Source: CAZDIO01 sp964505555
Lineage (GTDB): Bacteria; Bdellovibrionota_C; UBA2361; SZUA-149; CAZDIO01
NCBI GenBank assembly: GCA_964505555.1
Contig: CAZDIO010000023.1
Location: 1 to 29,025, forward strand
Length of the DNA: 29,025 nucleotides
Direction: 5' to 3'
Below are positions 22,433 through 28,789 of the stretch, piece after piece. Under the pieces are notes generated by a model. That model ran no database searches. It saw only the letters and a list, made by a program, of their open reading frames with translations, and was not told where the DNA came from. Position 1 is the first letter of the stretch. Each line of letters begins with the position of its first letter. Position numbers and translations under genes: made by a program.

Positions 22433-24217
22433 GTGGTAGCGTTTGACCAAGCAAGAAAGGCTCTCTTAGAGAGTGAAAGTTATCTCACCAGTATCTCCTC
22501 ACAAGGCGACATCCGTGTAGCGGTTTGCTATCCAAACCGTTACTACCTAGCGATGTCGAACCTGGGGTTTCAAGCTGTCTATCGACTCTTTTCACAGATC
22601 CCCCGTTTCTCTGTCGATCGTGCCTATCTCCCCGATGAGGAGGGTGAGATTCGGACATTTGAAAAGAACAATCGTCTCTCAGAGCTTGATATTATTGCCA
22701 TCAGTGCTTCATTCGAAACGGATTATCTACATCTATTGCAAATTCTTGAGGCAGCTGGTGTTTCCCTTGAGGAGCGGTTAGAGGTTTCGCCACGGAAAAA
22801 AAATTCACAACTCCAAAGACCATTTCTTCTTGGCGGTGGCGCCGCATTGACGCTCAATCCTGAACCCGTCGCTAATTTCTTTGATGCCATTGTGATTGGA
22901 GAGGGCGAAGAGGTTGTTGAAGAGATTAGTGCTTGTTACCTGACGGCTCGTGAAGAGGATGTAAGTTTTCAAGCATTTCTTGAGCGTCTTTCGACAATTG
23001 AGGGAGTGTATGTGCCCTCTCTCTACCGGGTGAATTATCGAGAAGATGGAAAGATCGGAGGATTTTCTAATCTTACGGCGAGGTCTTCTCGAGTGAAGCG
23101 TCGTTACGTTTCAAATATTGATTCCGTCCCCACGCATACCGTGATTAAAACGCCAAACACGGAGTTTCGAGCGATGTTTATGACAGAAACAGGACGGGGA
23201 TGTGAGGTTGGATGTAAGTTTTGTGTTGCCGGATATATGTATCGCCCCACTCGAAAACGAAGTGAGGGAGCGATTTTTGAGTCATTAAAAATTGGGCTCG
23301 AGCAAGCAGACTCCATTGGTTTTGTAGGAGCGGCGGTATCAAGCCATCCAGCGATCTCAAAGCTTGCAAAATTTGTTGCTGACAAAGGAAAGCGCGCCGC
23401 GTTGAGTTCGATTATGAGCCAAAAGGTGACAAAGGAACTTGCCTCAAGTTTAACAGAGAGTGAGTACAAAACGGTAGCGCTTGCTCCTGAAGCAGGCTCT
23501 GAGCGGCTTCGATTCTCTGTGGGGAAGAGAGTTTGTAACGAACAGATTGTAGATGGAGTAAAAACGTTAGCTAAGGAGGGGATTCTTAACTTTAAACTCT
23601 ACTTTATCGTTGGACTTCCAAGTGAAACGATTGAAGATGTTCATGAGATCCCCCGACTTATTTCCCAAGTTCGTCAAGGCCTTAGTGAGGAGACCTCCGG
23701 GTGGAGAAAGACGATGCCGAGAATTGTACTTTCAGTAAATCCCTTTATTCCGAAAGCATGGACACCGTTTCAGCGCCATGGAATGCTCCCTCATGGAGAG
23801 CTTAAGCGTCGGTTGGAGATTGTAAGAAAAGGAGTATCAAAGATTTCTAACGTGGAGATGAAAAACGAATCCCCACGAGAGAGCTATTTTCAAGCCTTGT
23901 TATCTCGTGGAGATCGGCGTGTTGGAGATATTCTTGTCTCGCTTTATCGGTCAGGAGGCGACTGGAAATCGCTTGTAAACAAAGGGGATAAGGAGTTTAT
24001 AGTGGGAATTCCACCACTAGACTTCTATGTGCAGCGAACACTGGAAGCAGATGAGATCTGTCCGTGGGAGATTGTAGATCTACGCATTAAGCGGGAGCTT
24101 CTTGAACGCGAATATCTTGATACTTTTAATGAAGACGTTACTCCGCTTATTTATCGGGCAAGAAGTTCTTATCAAAAGCAAATTCAGGAGAACAACTTAA
24201 TACAGGAAGCAGTATGA
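22433..24217 (+). CDS. B12-binding-domain radical SAM protein
   Basis: The 594 aa cytosolic protein has an N-terminal region related to cobalamin-binding folds (RVAVCYPNRYYLAMSNLG, about 28-44; IIAISASFETDYLHLLQIL; FLLGGGAALTLNPEP; DAIVIGEGEEV) and a radical SAM core with C257-x3-C261-x2-C264 (GCEVGCKFCVAGYMYRP) for the 4Fe-4S cluster. PEAGSERLRFSVGK and FKLYFIVGLPSET follow, as in related rSAM barrels. It resembles TIGR03960-type radical SAM proteins, whose substrate is unknown to me. It is not a standard division gene but lies 13 bases after ftsZ and overlaps the next gene (ATGA), so it is probably co-transcribed. The start GTG 22433 lacks an obvious ribosome binding site. Confidence 0.9.
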   Translation: MVAFDQARKALLESESYLTSISSQGDIRVAVCYPNRYYLAMSNLGFQAVYRLFSQIPRFSVDRAYLPDEEGEIRTFEKNNRLSELDIIAISASFETDYLHLLQILEAAGVSLEERLEVSPRKKNSQLQRPFLLGGGAALTLNPEPVANFFDAIVIGEGEEVVEEISACYLTAREEDVSFQAFLERLSTIEGVYVPSLYRVNYREDGKIGGFSNLTARSSRVKRRYVSNIDSVPTHTVIKTPNTEFRAMFMTETGRGCEVGCKFCVAGYMYRPTRKRSEGAIFESLKIGLEQADSIGFVGAAVSSHPAISKLAKFVADKGKRAALSSIMSQKVTKELASSLTESEYKTVALAPEAGSERLRFSVGKRVCNEQIVDGVKTLAKEGILNFKLYFIVGLPSETIEDVHEIPRLISQVRQGLSEETSGWRKTMPRIVLSVNPFIPKAWTPFQRHGMLPHGELKRRLEIVRKGVSKISNVEMKNESPRESYFQALLSRGDRRVGDILVSLYRSGGDWKSLVNKGDKEFIVGIPPLDFYVQRTLEADEICPWEIVDLRIKRELLEREYLDTFNEDVTPLIYRARSSYQKQIQENNLIQEAV

Positions 24218-24999
24218 AAAATATAATTGCTGTTGCAAGTGGAAAAGGTGGTGTTGGAAAGTCAACGGTAGCGGTGAATTTAGCAGTTGCTTTAGCGCAG
24301 CTTGGAGAGGAAGGACCAAAGAGAGTTTCACTCATTGATATTGATTTCTATGGACCAAGTGTGCCGATCCTCATGGGAGGTGGTGAGGTGAGAACCAATG
24401 AAGAGGGAAAACTCCTTCCCGCAAACAAATTTGGGATCGAATATATTTCGTTGGGGTTTTTCCTTAAATCTCCGGATGAGCCAGTTATTTGGCGTGGGCC
24501 GATGTTTGGAAAAGCAATGAATCAGTTGTTTCATGATGTTATCTGGAGCGACCCTGATATTGTTATTGTTGATCTTCCTCCGGGAACAGGAGATGCCCAG
24601 CTTTCTTTAGCGCAACTTGTAAAGCTTGACGGCGCAATCATGGTTTCAACTCCGCAAGAGGTCTCTCTGAGTGATGTAAGAAAGGCAATTAATATGTTTA
24701 CAAAGGTAAACGTTAAGACGTTGGGTATTGTTGAAAATATGGCGGGTTTTATTACTCCAACGGGAGAGCGATATGATATCTTTGGTTCGGGAGGAGGTAA
24801 AAGTCTCTCGGCAAAATTCCAGATTCCGCTGCTAAGCTCAATTCCTATTGATATCGCAGTACGAGAGGGAGGTGACCGAGGAGAGCCGATCGCATTAAAA
24901 AAAGATTCCGCGGTGGGTCGGATATATTCAGACCTTGCAAAAACGGTGTGGGCAACCGTTTCTCAACACAGTGTTGATACGTTAAAAGTAGTCAATTAA
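24214..24999 (+). CDS. Mrp/ApbC/NBP35-family P-loop ATPase (iron-sulfur carrier-like)
   Basis: This cytosolic ATPase of 261 aa belongs to the Mrp/NBP35 branch of the MinD/ParA superfamily. Seen are SGKGGVGKST (9-18, deviant Walker A with the signature lysine), DIDFYGPSVP (42-51), IWRGPMFGKAMNQL (92-105), VDLPPGTGDAQLSL (119-132) and GIVENMAGF (171-179). The N-terminal DUF59 domain of longer Mrp proteins is absent. The CxxC that normally follows the ENM motif and binds a bridging Fe-S cluster is replaced by TPTG, and the protein has no cysteine at all. A classical Fe-S carrier role is therefore uncertain. The radical SAM partner upstream (4-base overlap) is itself an Fe-S enzyme, which suggests a functional link. 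AGGAAG precedes the ATG. Confidence 0.88.
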   Translation: MKNIIAVASGKGGVGKSTVAVNLAVALAQLGEEGPKRVSLIDIDFYGPSVPILMGGGEVRTNEEGKLLPANKFGIEYISLGFFLKSPDEPVIWRGPMFGKAMNQLFHDVIWSDPDIVIVDLPPGTGDAQLSLAQLVKLDGAIMVSTPQEVSLSDVRKAINMFTKVNVKTLGIVENMAGFITPTGERYDIFGSGGGKSLSAKFQIPLLSSIPIDIAVREGGDRGEPIALKKDSAVGRIYSDLAKTVWATVSQHSVDTLKVVN

Positions 25000-25023
25000 T
25001 TTCAGCGATAAAAAATCTTTCAT

Positions 25024-25107
25024 GTGAGGAACGGGCTGGCAGCAAACCGTCTTAGGGAAACCTCTGATCCGAGGGCCCGGGCAAGTGTTCTACGTTGCCT
25101 CGGGCCC
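25024..25107 (+). other. Possible structured RNA or 3' UTR element after mrp
   Basis: The segment can fold as nested stems: GAGG (25026-25029) with CCTC (25060-25063), ACGG with CCGT inside it, and AGG-GAAA-CCT with a GNRA-type loop, followed by the strong hairpin at 25073-25107. I recognise no known riboswitch or SRP/RNase P/6S signature. With no + strand gene for about 850 bases downstream, it is more likely a 3' UTR or an independent small RNA than a riboswitch. Confidence 0.3.
25073..25107. terminator. Strong 12-bp hairpin between convergent genes
   Basis: GGGCCCGGGCAA (25073-25084) pairs with TTGCC-T-CGGGCCC (25095-25107) with one bulged T and a 10-base loop. It lies between the stop of the mrp-like gene and the stop of the convergent lipoprotein gene, where a shared bidirectional terminator is expected, but neither side has a T-tract. 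Confidence 0.6.
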
Positions 25108-25133
25108 ATTGCTCTTTGTGAGAGATCGAACGA

Positions 25134-25595
25134 CTAATAGTGCTCGTGCTGAAGAATGAAATACTGTTTTCGTTCCTCGTAAGCACGAACAAAATGCTCG
25201 TAATAACAGGTTGGATAGCCCTTGATTCCTTGGGGATAGAAGTACGTTTTTCCTTCAAAGTGGAAGTAGCGAGGATTCTCACCGACGAGGTACACAGTTG
25301 ATTCTCGTGGTGGGACAACGCAGAGGCCACAATTGAATCGTCCGACCATCCAATGTCCACAAGGGAGTTTTCGAAGTGGCAGAAGTGAGTGGGATTTTGT
25401 GTGTCCCACTTTCTCCACTAATTGGTCTTCGTTTTTGCAGTAACTCATCGCTTCGAGACCAGCTTCTGTGTGTTCTGAAAGCACAAAATGATTTTCTTGT
25501 AGGTAATGAGGAGGTGGGAGTTTTTGAACTTTGCACCCACCAATACACAACACAGAAAACAATCCCACGATCACAAACCCATGCATCCGATTCAT
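25134..25595 (-). CDS. Small predicted lipoprotein, cysteine-rich, function unknown
   Basis: The 153 aa product starts at ATG 25595, behind AAGGAG with 8-base spacing. A short signal peptide (MNRMHGFVIVGLFSVLCIGG) ends in a lipobox (IGG-C21), predicting export and lipid attachment. The mature part contains LPCGHWMVGRFNCGLCVVPP with a CxxC (CGLC), a TVYLVGENPRYFHFEGKTYFYPQG segment and a basic, Tyr-rich end. Five further cysteines could form disulfides in the periplasm. I recognise no family. It is convergent with the mrp-like gene and shares the hairpin at 25073-25107 with it. Confidence 0.75.
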   Translation of the reverse strand: MNRMHGFVIVGLFSVLCIGGCKVQKLPPPHYLQENHFVLSEHTEAGLEAMSYCKNEDQLVEKVGHTKSHSLLPLRKLPCGHWMVGRFNCGLCVVPPRESTVYLVGENPRYFHFEGKTYFYPQGIKGYPTCYYEHFVRAYEERKQYFILQHEHY

Positions 25596-25948
25596 CGCTC
25601 TGCTCCTTCAAAGCAAGTCCTTAGTTCCCGGATAACGACTCAATGCTGAAACTTCAACACTCAAGCGTCATCCGAGAAAAACCTTCTGCCAGTTACCCGA
25701 TAGAATAGAATTTCAAAGAACCAGTATTATATCTTGACTATGAGAAAAACGGAACTTGCGATGATCTTGTTTCGTTCCTATGGTATGAAGCGGATTCATT
25801 TCTCGTTGATCTTTTACAAATCTAAATAAGTAGTTAGGCGGATATTTGCTCGCTAGAAGCGTTTGCTATGGCTAATAAATATCCGCGCGAAATAAGGTTT
25901 TCGAGCGGGGTTTTGTTTTTTCGCTAGCAAGGCGGGAAGGCGAGGTGT
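25596..25948. other. Non-coding stretch between divergent genes
   Basis: No gene is seen. On the - strand TATAAT (plus-strand 25726-25731) could be the -10 of the lipoprotein gene, but its -35 is poor. The right half holds the inverted repeat GCGGATATTT/AAATATCCGC (25838-25886), the CGAGCGGGG and T-rich segment before 25920, and the ribosome binding site region of the hydrolase gene. Confidence 0.4.
25838..25889. repeat. Inverted repeat GCGGATATTT / AAATATCCGC
   Basis: GCGGATATTT (25838-25847) and AAATATCCGC (25877-25886) are perfect inverted repeats with 29 bases between. The right arm extends to AAATATCCGCGCG (25877-25889), which is the exact reverse complement of 26938-26950 on the far side of the hydrolase gene. 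It may be the left end of a small mobile or duplicated unit. Confidence 0.6.
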
Positions 25949-26875
25949 GTGGTGTCTGGAGGTATGTCTGTTGCCCGAGGTGACAGACTGCATCAGGCAG
26001 ATCTTGTCACCCTCAATGGAGTAAAAGCTGACTTCTATAAGAATGAGTCAGCACTTTATCGGTTCGCTGGAGGAGAGCACCGGCTTCTTGTGTTTGTCCA
26101 AGGTATGGAAACAGGGAGTGTGTGGAAGAGCTTTGCTCGCCAGTTAACGATAATGAGAATTGATTATGGTGTAGTGGAACTACAAGTTTTTTCAACCACA
26201 CCAGAAACATTGAAGGGAGCTACCAATGAAGAGATAATGAGGGACCTAAAAAATCAACTCGCCATCTTAGGGAGGACCTACCGAGAAGCTACGGGAGAAG
26301 AGATATGCCACATGCACCTTATTGGGCACTCTTATGGCGCTGTTCTCTCGTTACTTTTTGCCACAGAGGAGAAATTCCTTGCTGAAGAGAGAATTTCAAT
26401 CTGTGGCCTTCATCTTTTGGCGCCGGCCCTTCGGTTCCAATCATTGCGGCTGAAGATGCTTCATGGCGTATTACGCCTTTCAGAAGTGCTAGCAAAACTG
26501 ATCTGCACTGCTCTTCCGTTTCGGATTTCAGTTCAGAATTACGTACGGAAGATGAAGCGGAGCAAACATCGAGAACATGCTGAGGTACTAAACGCAGTGT
26601 GGCTCTATCCCTGGTTTCCACTGCGCTTTGTTTATCAACTCCTTCTTGCCGCAGAGAAAGCCAAGGGTGCGATTCGTAAAATACGATGTCGGGTCTGGCT
26701 CTATGAGGCAAGAGATGACGTGCTTGTCTCATCAATTGAGCATTCGCATTGGAGAAATTTCTCACGTCGGGGAGAATACTGCTTCTGCGAGAGCTCAGGT
26801 CACTTCATTCCTCTTGATAACGACGCGGCTGAAGTCATTCTCGCAATTGTTAAAGCCGCAACACGCCAAACCTAA
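25949..26875 (+). CDS. Alpha/beta hydrolase (serine esterase/lipase-like)
   Basis: The product is about 308 aa with no signal peptide. Alpha/beta hydrolase features in order are LLVFVQGMETGSVW (about 46-59, oxyanion region with QGM in place of the usual HG), the nucleophile elbow LIGHSYGA (124-131, Ser 128), an acid in YEARDDVLVS (about 256-257) and the His in ESSGHFIPLD (His 285). A 90-residue helical cap (about 165-240) lies between strands. The substrate is unknown; the broad lid and basic surface would fit an esterase or lipase. Starts GTG 25949, GTG 25952 and ATG 25964 are in frame; GAGG at 25942-25945 suits 25952 and GGAGG sits too close to 25964. The gene is bracketed by 13-bp inverted repeats and followed two bases later by a strong hairpin. 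Confidence 0.8.
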   Translation: MVSGGMSVARGDRLHQADLVTLNGVKADFYKNESALYRFAGGEHRLLVFVQGMETGSVWKSFARQLTIMRIDYGVVELQVFSTTPETLKGATNEEIMRDLKNQLAILGRTYREATGEEICHMHLIGHSYGAVLSLLFATEEKFLAEERISICGLHLLAPALRFQSLRLKMLHGVLRLSEVLAKLICTALPFRISVQNYVRKMKRSKHREHAEVLNAVWLYPWFPLRFVYQLLLAAEKAKGAIRKIRCRVWLYEARDDVLVSSIEHSHWRNFSRRGEYCFCESSGHFIPLDNDAAEVILAIVKAATRQT

Positions 26876-26876
26876 A

Positions 26877-26928
26877 CCACGTGTCCCGGATCCCCTCCGG
26901 GCCACGTGGCGGGGGCAAAAGGTTTTTT
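26877..26928 (+). terminator. Long hairpin after the alpha/beta hydrolase gene
   Basis: CCACGTG (26877-26883) pairs with CACGTGG (26903-26909), and CCCGGA (26885-26890) with TCCGGG (26896-26901) around TCCCC: a 13-bp stem with one mismatch. It starts 2 bases after the stop codon. A T6 run occurs 14 bases after the stem (26923-26928), so intrinsic termination is plausible but not textbook. Confidence 0.65.
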
Positions 26929-26937
26929 AATTCAAAA

Positions 26938-26950
26938 CGCGCGGATATTT
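26938..26950. repeat. 13-bp inverted repeat, right copy
   Basis: CGCGCGGATATTT is the exact reverse complement of 25877-25889. The two copies enclose the hydrolase gene and its terminator (about 1.07 kb in all). Confidence 0.6.
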
Positions 26951-26954
26951 TAAC

Positions 26955-27024
26955 ATTATCGATTAAATTCCGAATAAATTTCGCAGTTCTGTTCTAGAAA
27001 ATTAAGCAAAAAAGTATCTGGCAC
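26955..27024. repeat. 70-bp direct repeat, copy 1
   Basis: Starts ATTATCGATTAAATTC and ends AAAAGTATCTGGCAC. It aligns without gaps to 28238-28307 with 59 of 70 identical bases. It lies downstream of the lipoprotein hydrolase gene (- strand). The end motif AAAAGTATCTGGCAC resembles termini of REP/RAYT-associated or MITE-like repeats (from memory of such elements; not checked). Confidence 0.75.
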
Positions 27025-27096
27025 TATTAAAAGGGATTAAAGAGGGGGATGATAGAACAAAGAAACACCGCCTTTCTTCTATAACCTTTATCCAGG

Positions 27097-27127
27097 GGGT
27101 CCGGAGCTGGAAGACTGCTCCGGACCC
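27097..27127. terminator. Perfect 11-bp hairpin after the lipoprotein hydrolase gene
   Basis: GGGTCCGGAGC (27097-27107) and GCTCCGGACCC (27117-27127) pair perfectly with a 9-base loop, 12 bases past the stop at 27140 on the - strand. No T-tract follows on that strand. Confidence 0.55.
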
Positions 27128-27139
27128 AACCTTGAGCCT

Positions 27140-27934
27140 TCAGGACTCATACAGCTCTTTGGCAAACTGCACCAAAGCTTCTTCCACCCAGGGGCGGGCA
27201 CCGCGTTTACTTAAGTATCCGCGGTACCAGTTATGGGTGTCTGTGGGCCATTTTGCTTCCGGTGCCTGAACACCGTAGCCGAGCCATCCGAAATTGAATC
27301 GGAGGTCCGGAAGGGCGACGACTGGGTCACCTCTTGTGGAGATGCTTTTTGCGATGAAGGGCGAAAAAGCTTTCTCAGGGATCGGGCTGCCCAATTGGAG
27401 GATCCTTACGGAGGCTGTGAGATGTCGGGGCACGTTTCTTAACGCCAGTGCCACAACGTGCGCACCAAAGGAGTGTGCTACCACGACTACTTTGGATCCA
27501 CGATGAGTGGCGCTAACGATCTCTTCTCCCAGCATTTCTGCTTCAAGTAATGTTTCTGTAGGAAAGTAGCCAAAGCGTGAGAGAAACATCTCGTAAGAAA
27601 CTTTCCTTACATCACCGAACTTTGTGCCCATGGGAAGATAAAAGCGCTGAACGACGACGCTTCCTCCAAGGCATTCTTCAGTGCAGCGCTCCAGCGCTTT
27701 GCGAGAGGTTTCAGCTTCTTCCGCTGAGCGCCAGATGCCGTTAACAAAAATAACAGCGAGTTGTTCTTCTTCCGGAACAACAAAACTTGATTGTTCCGGC
27801 GTTTGCATCGAGGGGTACATCGGAGGGCAGGCGGTGTTACATACCGCGCAGGCGCCGATCATTGAGAGTGGGGTCATCAGGAGGTAACGAAGCACAGTGC
27901 GAAGTTTCCGATTTTTTTTGGTTTTCGGTTCCAT
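27140..27934 (-). CDS. Predicted lipoprotein alpha/beta hydrolase
   Basis: This is a 264 aa protein from ATG 27934, chosen because GGAG lies eight bases upstream and it gives a normal signal peptide; the frame is open to 28042. A basic N-terminus (MEPKTKKNRKLRTVLR) leads to a hydrophobic stretch ending in a lipobox IGA-C29, predicting lipid attachment; two further cysteines follow at 32 and 36. The hydrolase part has LAVIFVNGIWRS (59-70), the nucleophile elbow VVVAHSFGAHVVALAL (150-165, Ser 155), a likely acid in RGDPVVALP (Asp 203) and His 234 in TDTHNWYRGY. It resembles surface or periplasmic lipase-like proteins (PGAP1/DUF676-type fold, low certainty). It is not closely similar to the other hydrolase. 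It is convergent with that gene and enclosed by the two 70-bp direct repeats. Confidence 0.75.
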   Translation of the reverse strand: MEPKTKKNRKLRTVLRYLLMTPLSMIGACAVCNTACPPMYPSMQTPEQSSFVVPEEEQLAVIFVNGIWRSAEEAETSRKALERCTEECLGGSVVVQRFYLPMGTKFGDVRKVSYEMFLSRFGYFPTETLLEAEMLGEEIVSATHRGSKVVVVAHSFGAHVVALALRNVPRHLTASVRILQLGSPIPEKAFSPFIAKSISTRGDPVVALPDLRFNFGWLGYGVQAPEAKWPTDTHNWYRGYLSKRGARPWVEEALVQFAKELYES

Positions 27935-28178
27935 GAAAACACTCCAATCGTATCTAAAAACCTTGAGAAGAACGGCACAAACCATTCTCCAGACGGGTTC
28001 CTTTGTCAGTTGAGGCGCTACCAAGCCACGCTCAAATGACAAAGGTGTGTCTACATACTTACTCAGATAAGGAAGGAAAAAAGTTTAAAGAGCGCACTGT
28101 GTTAAAGAGAATAGAGAATCTCTCCAATCATTATGCTGTAATTCATTGTAAACGTTACAAAAAAAGTCACATGTCAGA
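27935..28178. other. Non-coding upstream region of the lipoprotein hydrolase gene
   Basis: Only the ribosome binding site of the - strand gene is recognisable. A + strand frame is open through 28003-28206, but it lacks a ribosome binding site and ends inside the repeat element, so I do not call it a gene. Confidence 0.35.
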
Positions 28179-28308
28179 GGTTCCAGATACTTTTTCAAAG
28201 TACTAAACGATACCGGTCAGGATGAAGAGCATTCCCTATTATCGATTAAATTCTTAATAAGTTTCGCATTTCCATTCTCGCAAATTATGTACAAAAGTAT
28301 CTGGCACC
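28179..28308. repeat. 130-bp inverted-repeat element (MITE/REP-like)
   Basis: GGTTCCAGATACTTTT (28179-28194) and AAAAGTATCTGGCACC (28293-28308) are 16-bp inverted termini with one mismatch. The interior is AT-rich and includes copy 2 of the 70-bp direct repeat. The size and termini suit a non-autonomous element. No transposase is in the window. Confidence 0.65.
28238..28307. repeat. 70-bp direct repeat, copy 2
   Basis: 84% identical to copy 1 (26955-27024), same orientation, no gaps. It forms the right half of the 130-bp inverted-repeat element. Copy 1 lacks the left terminus, so it may be a truncated or older copy. Confidence 0.75.
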
Positions 28309-28312
28309 ACTT

Positions 28313-28348
28313 AAAAAGCAAAAAACAGCGCGAGAAAGGTCGCGCTGT
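28313..28348 (-). terminator. Rho-independent terminator of the 113 aa hypothetical gene
   Basis: ACAGCGCG/CGCGCTGT (28325-28332 and 28341-28348) form an 8-bp GC-rich stem with an 8-base loop. On the - strand it is followed by TTTTTTGCTTTTT. It lies 24 bases after the stop at 28372. This is the only textbook intrinsic terminator in the window. Confidence 0.85.
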
Positions 28349-28371
28349 GCTTCTGCTCCATTGATATGACT

Positions 28372-28713
28372 CTAAAATCTACCATTAAGCTGAACCCGAA
28401 CTTTATTCAGGAACTCTTCTAACGTGCACGCCGCTGGGGGTGGAACGTCGGAATAAAGGAGTTTGAGGTTTCCATCTTCCTTTCCAAATCGTAACTTCAC
28501 CGCCCCGCAAGATTCAGGAACATTTGATAAACAGATAACCTCATCACGAGATGTTTCAACGTGAACTTTAACCGTATCGAGATAGAGGGTGATCGAGCTG
28601 TTTTGCAATAAGGAGATCGCCTCCTCATCTCGGCTTAAGTTCAGTTGGTAGCCGGTTGGAGTTTCTGTGATGATATTTTGTAATGCTTGCGACGTTGTGT
28701 GTTGTGCTTCCAT
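28372..28713 (-). CDS. Small hypothetical protein (113 aa)
   Basis: The start is ATG 28713 (MEAQHTTSQ) with GGAGGGG five bases upstream; an upstream ATG at 28740 would place that site inside the gene. The product is soluble, with alternating beta-like segments (TPTGYQLNLS, SSITLYLDTVKVHVE, EVICLSNVP, AVKLRFGKEDGNLKLLYSD) and a C-terminal helix (TLEEFLNKVRVQL). It has two cysteines in the middle and one near the end, and no signal peptide or membrane span. I recognise no family. It has its own promoter (TTTACG-17-TATACT) and a clear intrinsic terminator, so it is probably a functional monocistronic gene. Confidence 0.72.
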   Translation of the reverse strand: MEAQHTTSQALQNIITETPTGYQLNLSRDEEAISLLQNSSITLYLDTVKVHVETSRDEVICLSNVPESCGAVKLRFGKEDGNLKLLYSDVPPPAACTLEEFLNKVRVQLNGRF

Positions 28714-28760
28714 CTTTTCCCCTCCATGAATAATTTTCATAGAGCAGATCGTAGCATGTG

Positions 28761-28789
28761 AGTATAATCACAAAAAATAAAATCGTAAA
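28761..28789 (-). promoter_or_regulatory. Sigma-70-type promoter of the 113 aa hypothetical gene
   Basis: On the - strand TTTACG (28789-28784) and TATACT (28766-28761) are separated by 17 bases, 48 bases before the ATG. Four of six -35 bases and five of six -10 bases match consensus. Confidence 0.55.

Noticed and set aside
25024..25107. 4.5S/SRP RNA, RNase P RNA or a known riboswitch after the mrp-like gene
   Set aside because: None of the conserved sequence blocks of these RNAs is present.
26319..26765. 148 aa - strand ORF
   Set aside because: It is antisense to the alpha/beta hydrolase; no ribosome binding site or recognisable motif.
28003..28206. 67 aa + strand ORF
   Set aside because: It has no ribosome binding site, overlaps the divergent gene's upstream region and ends inside the inverted-repeat element (the VPDTF end is simply the repeat terminus translated).
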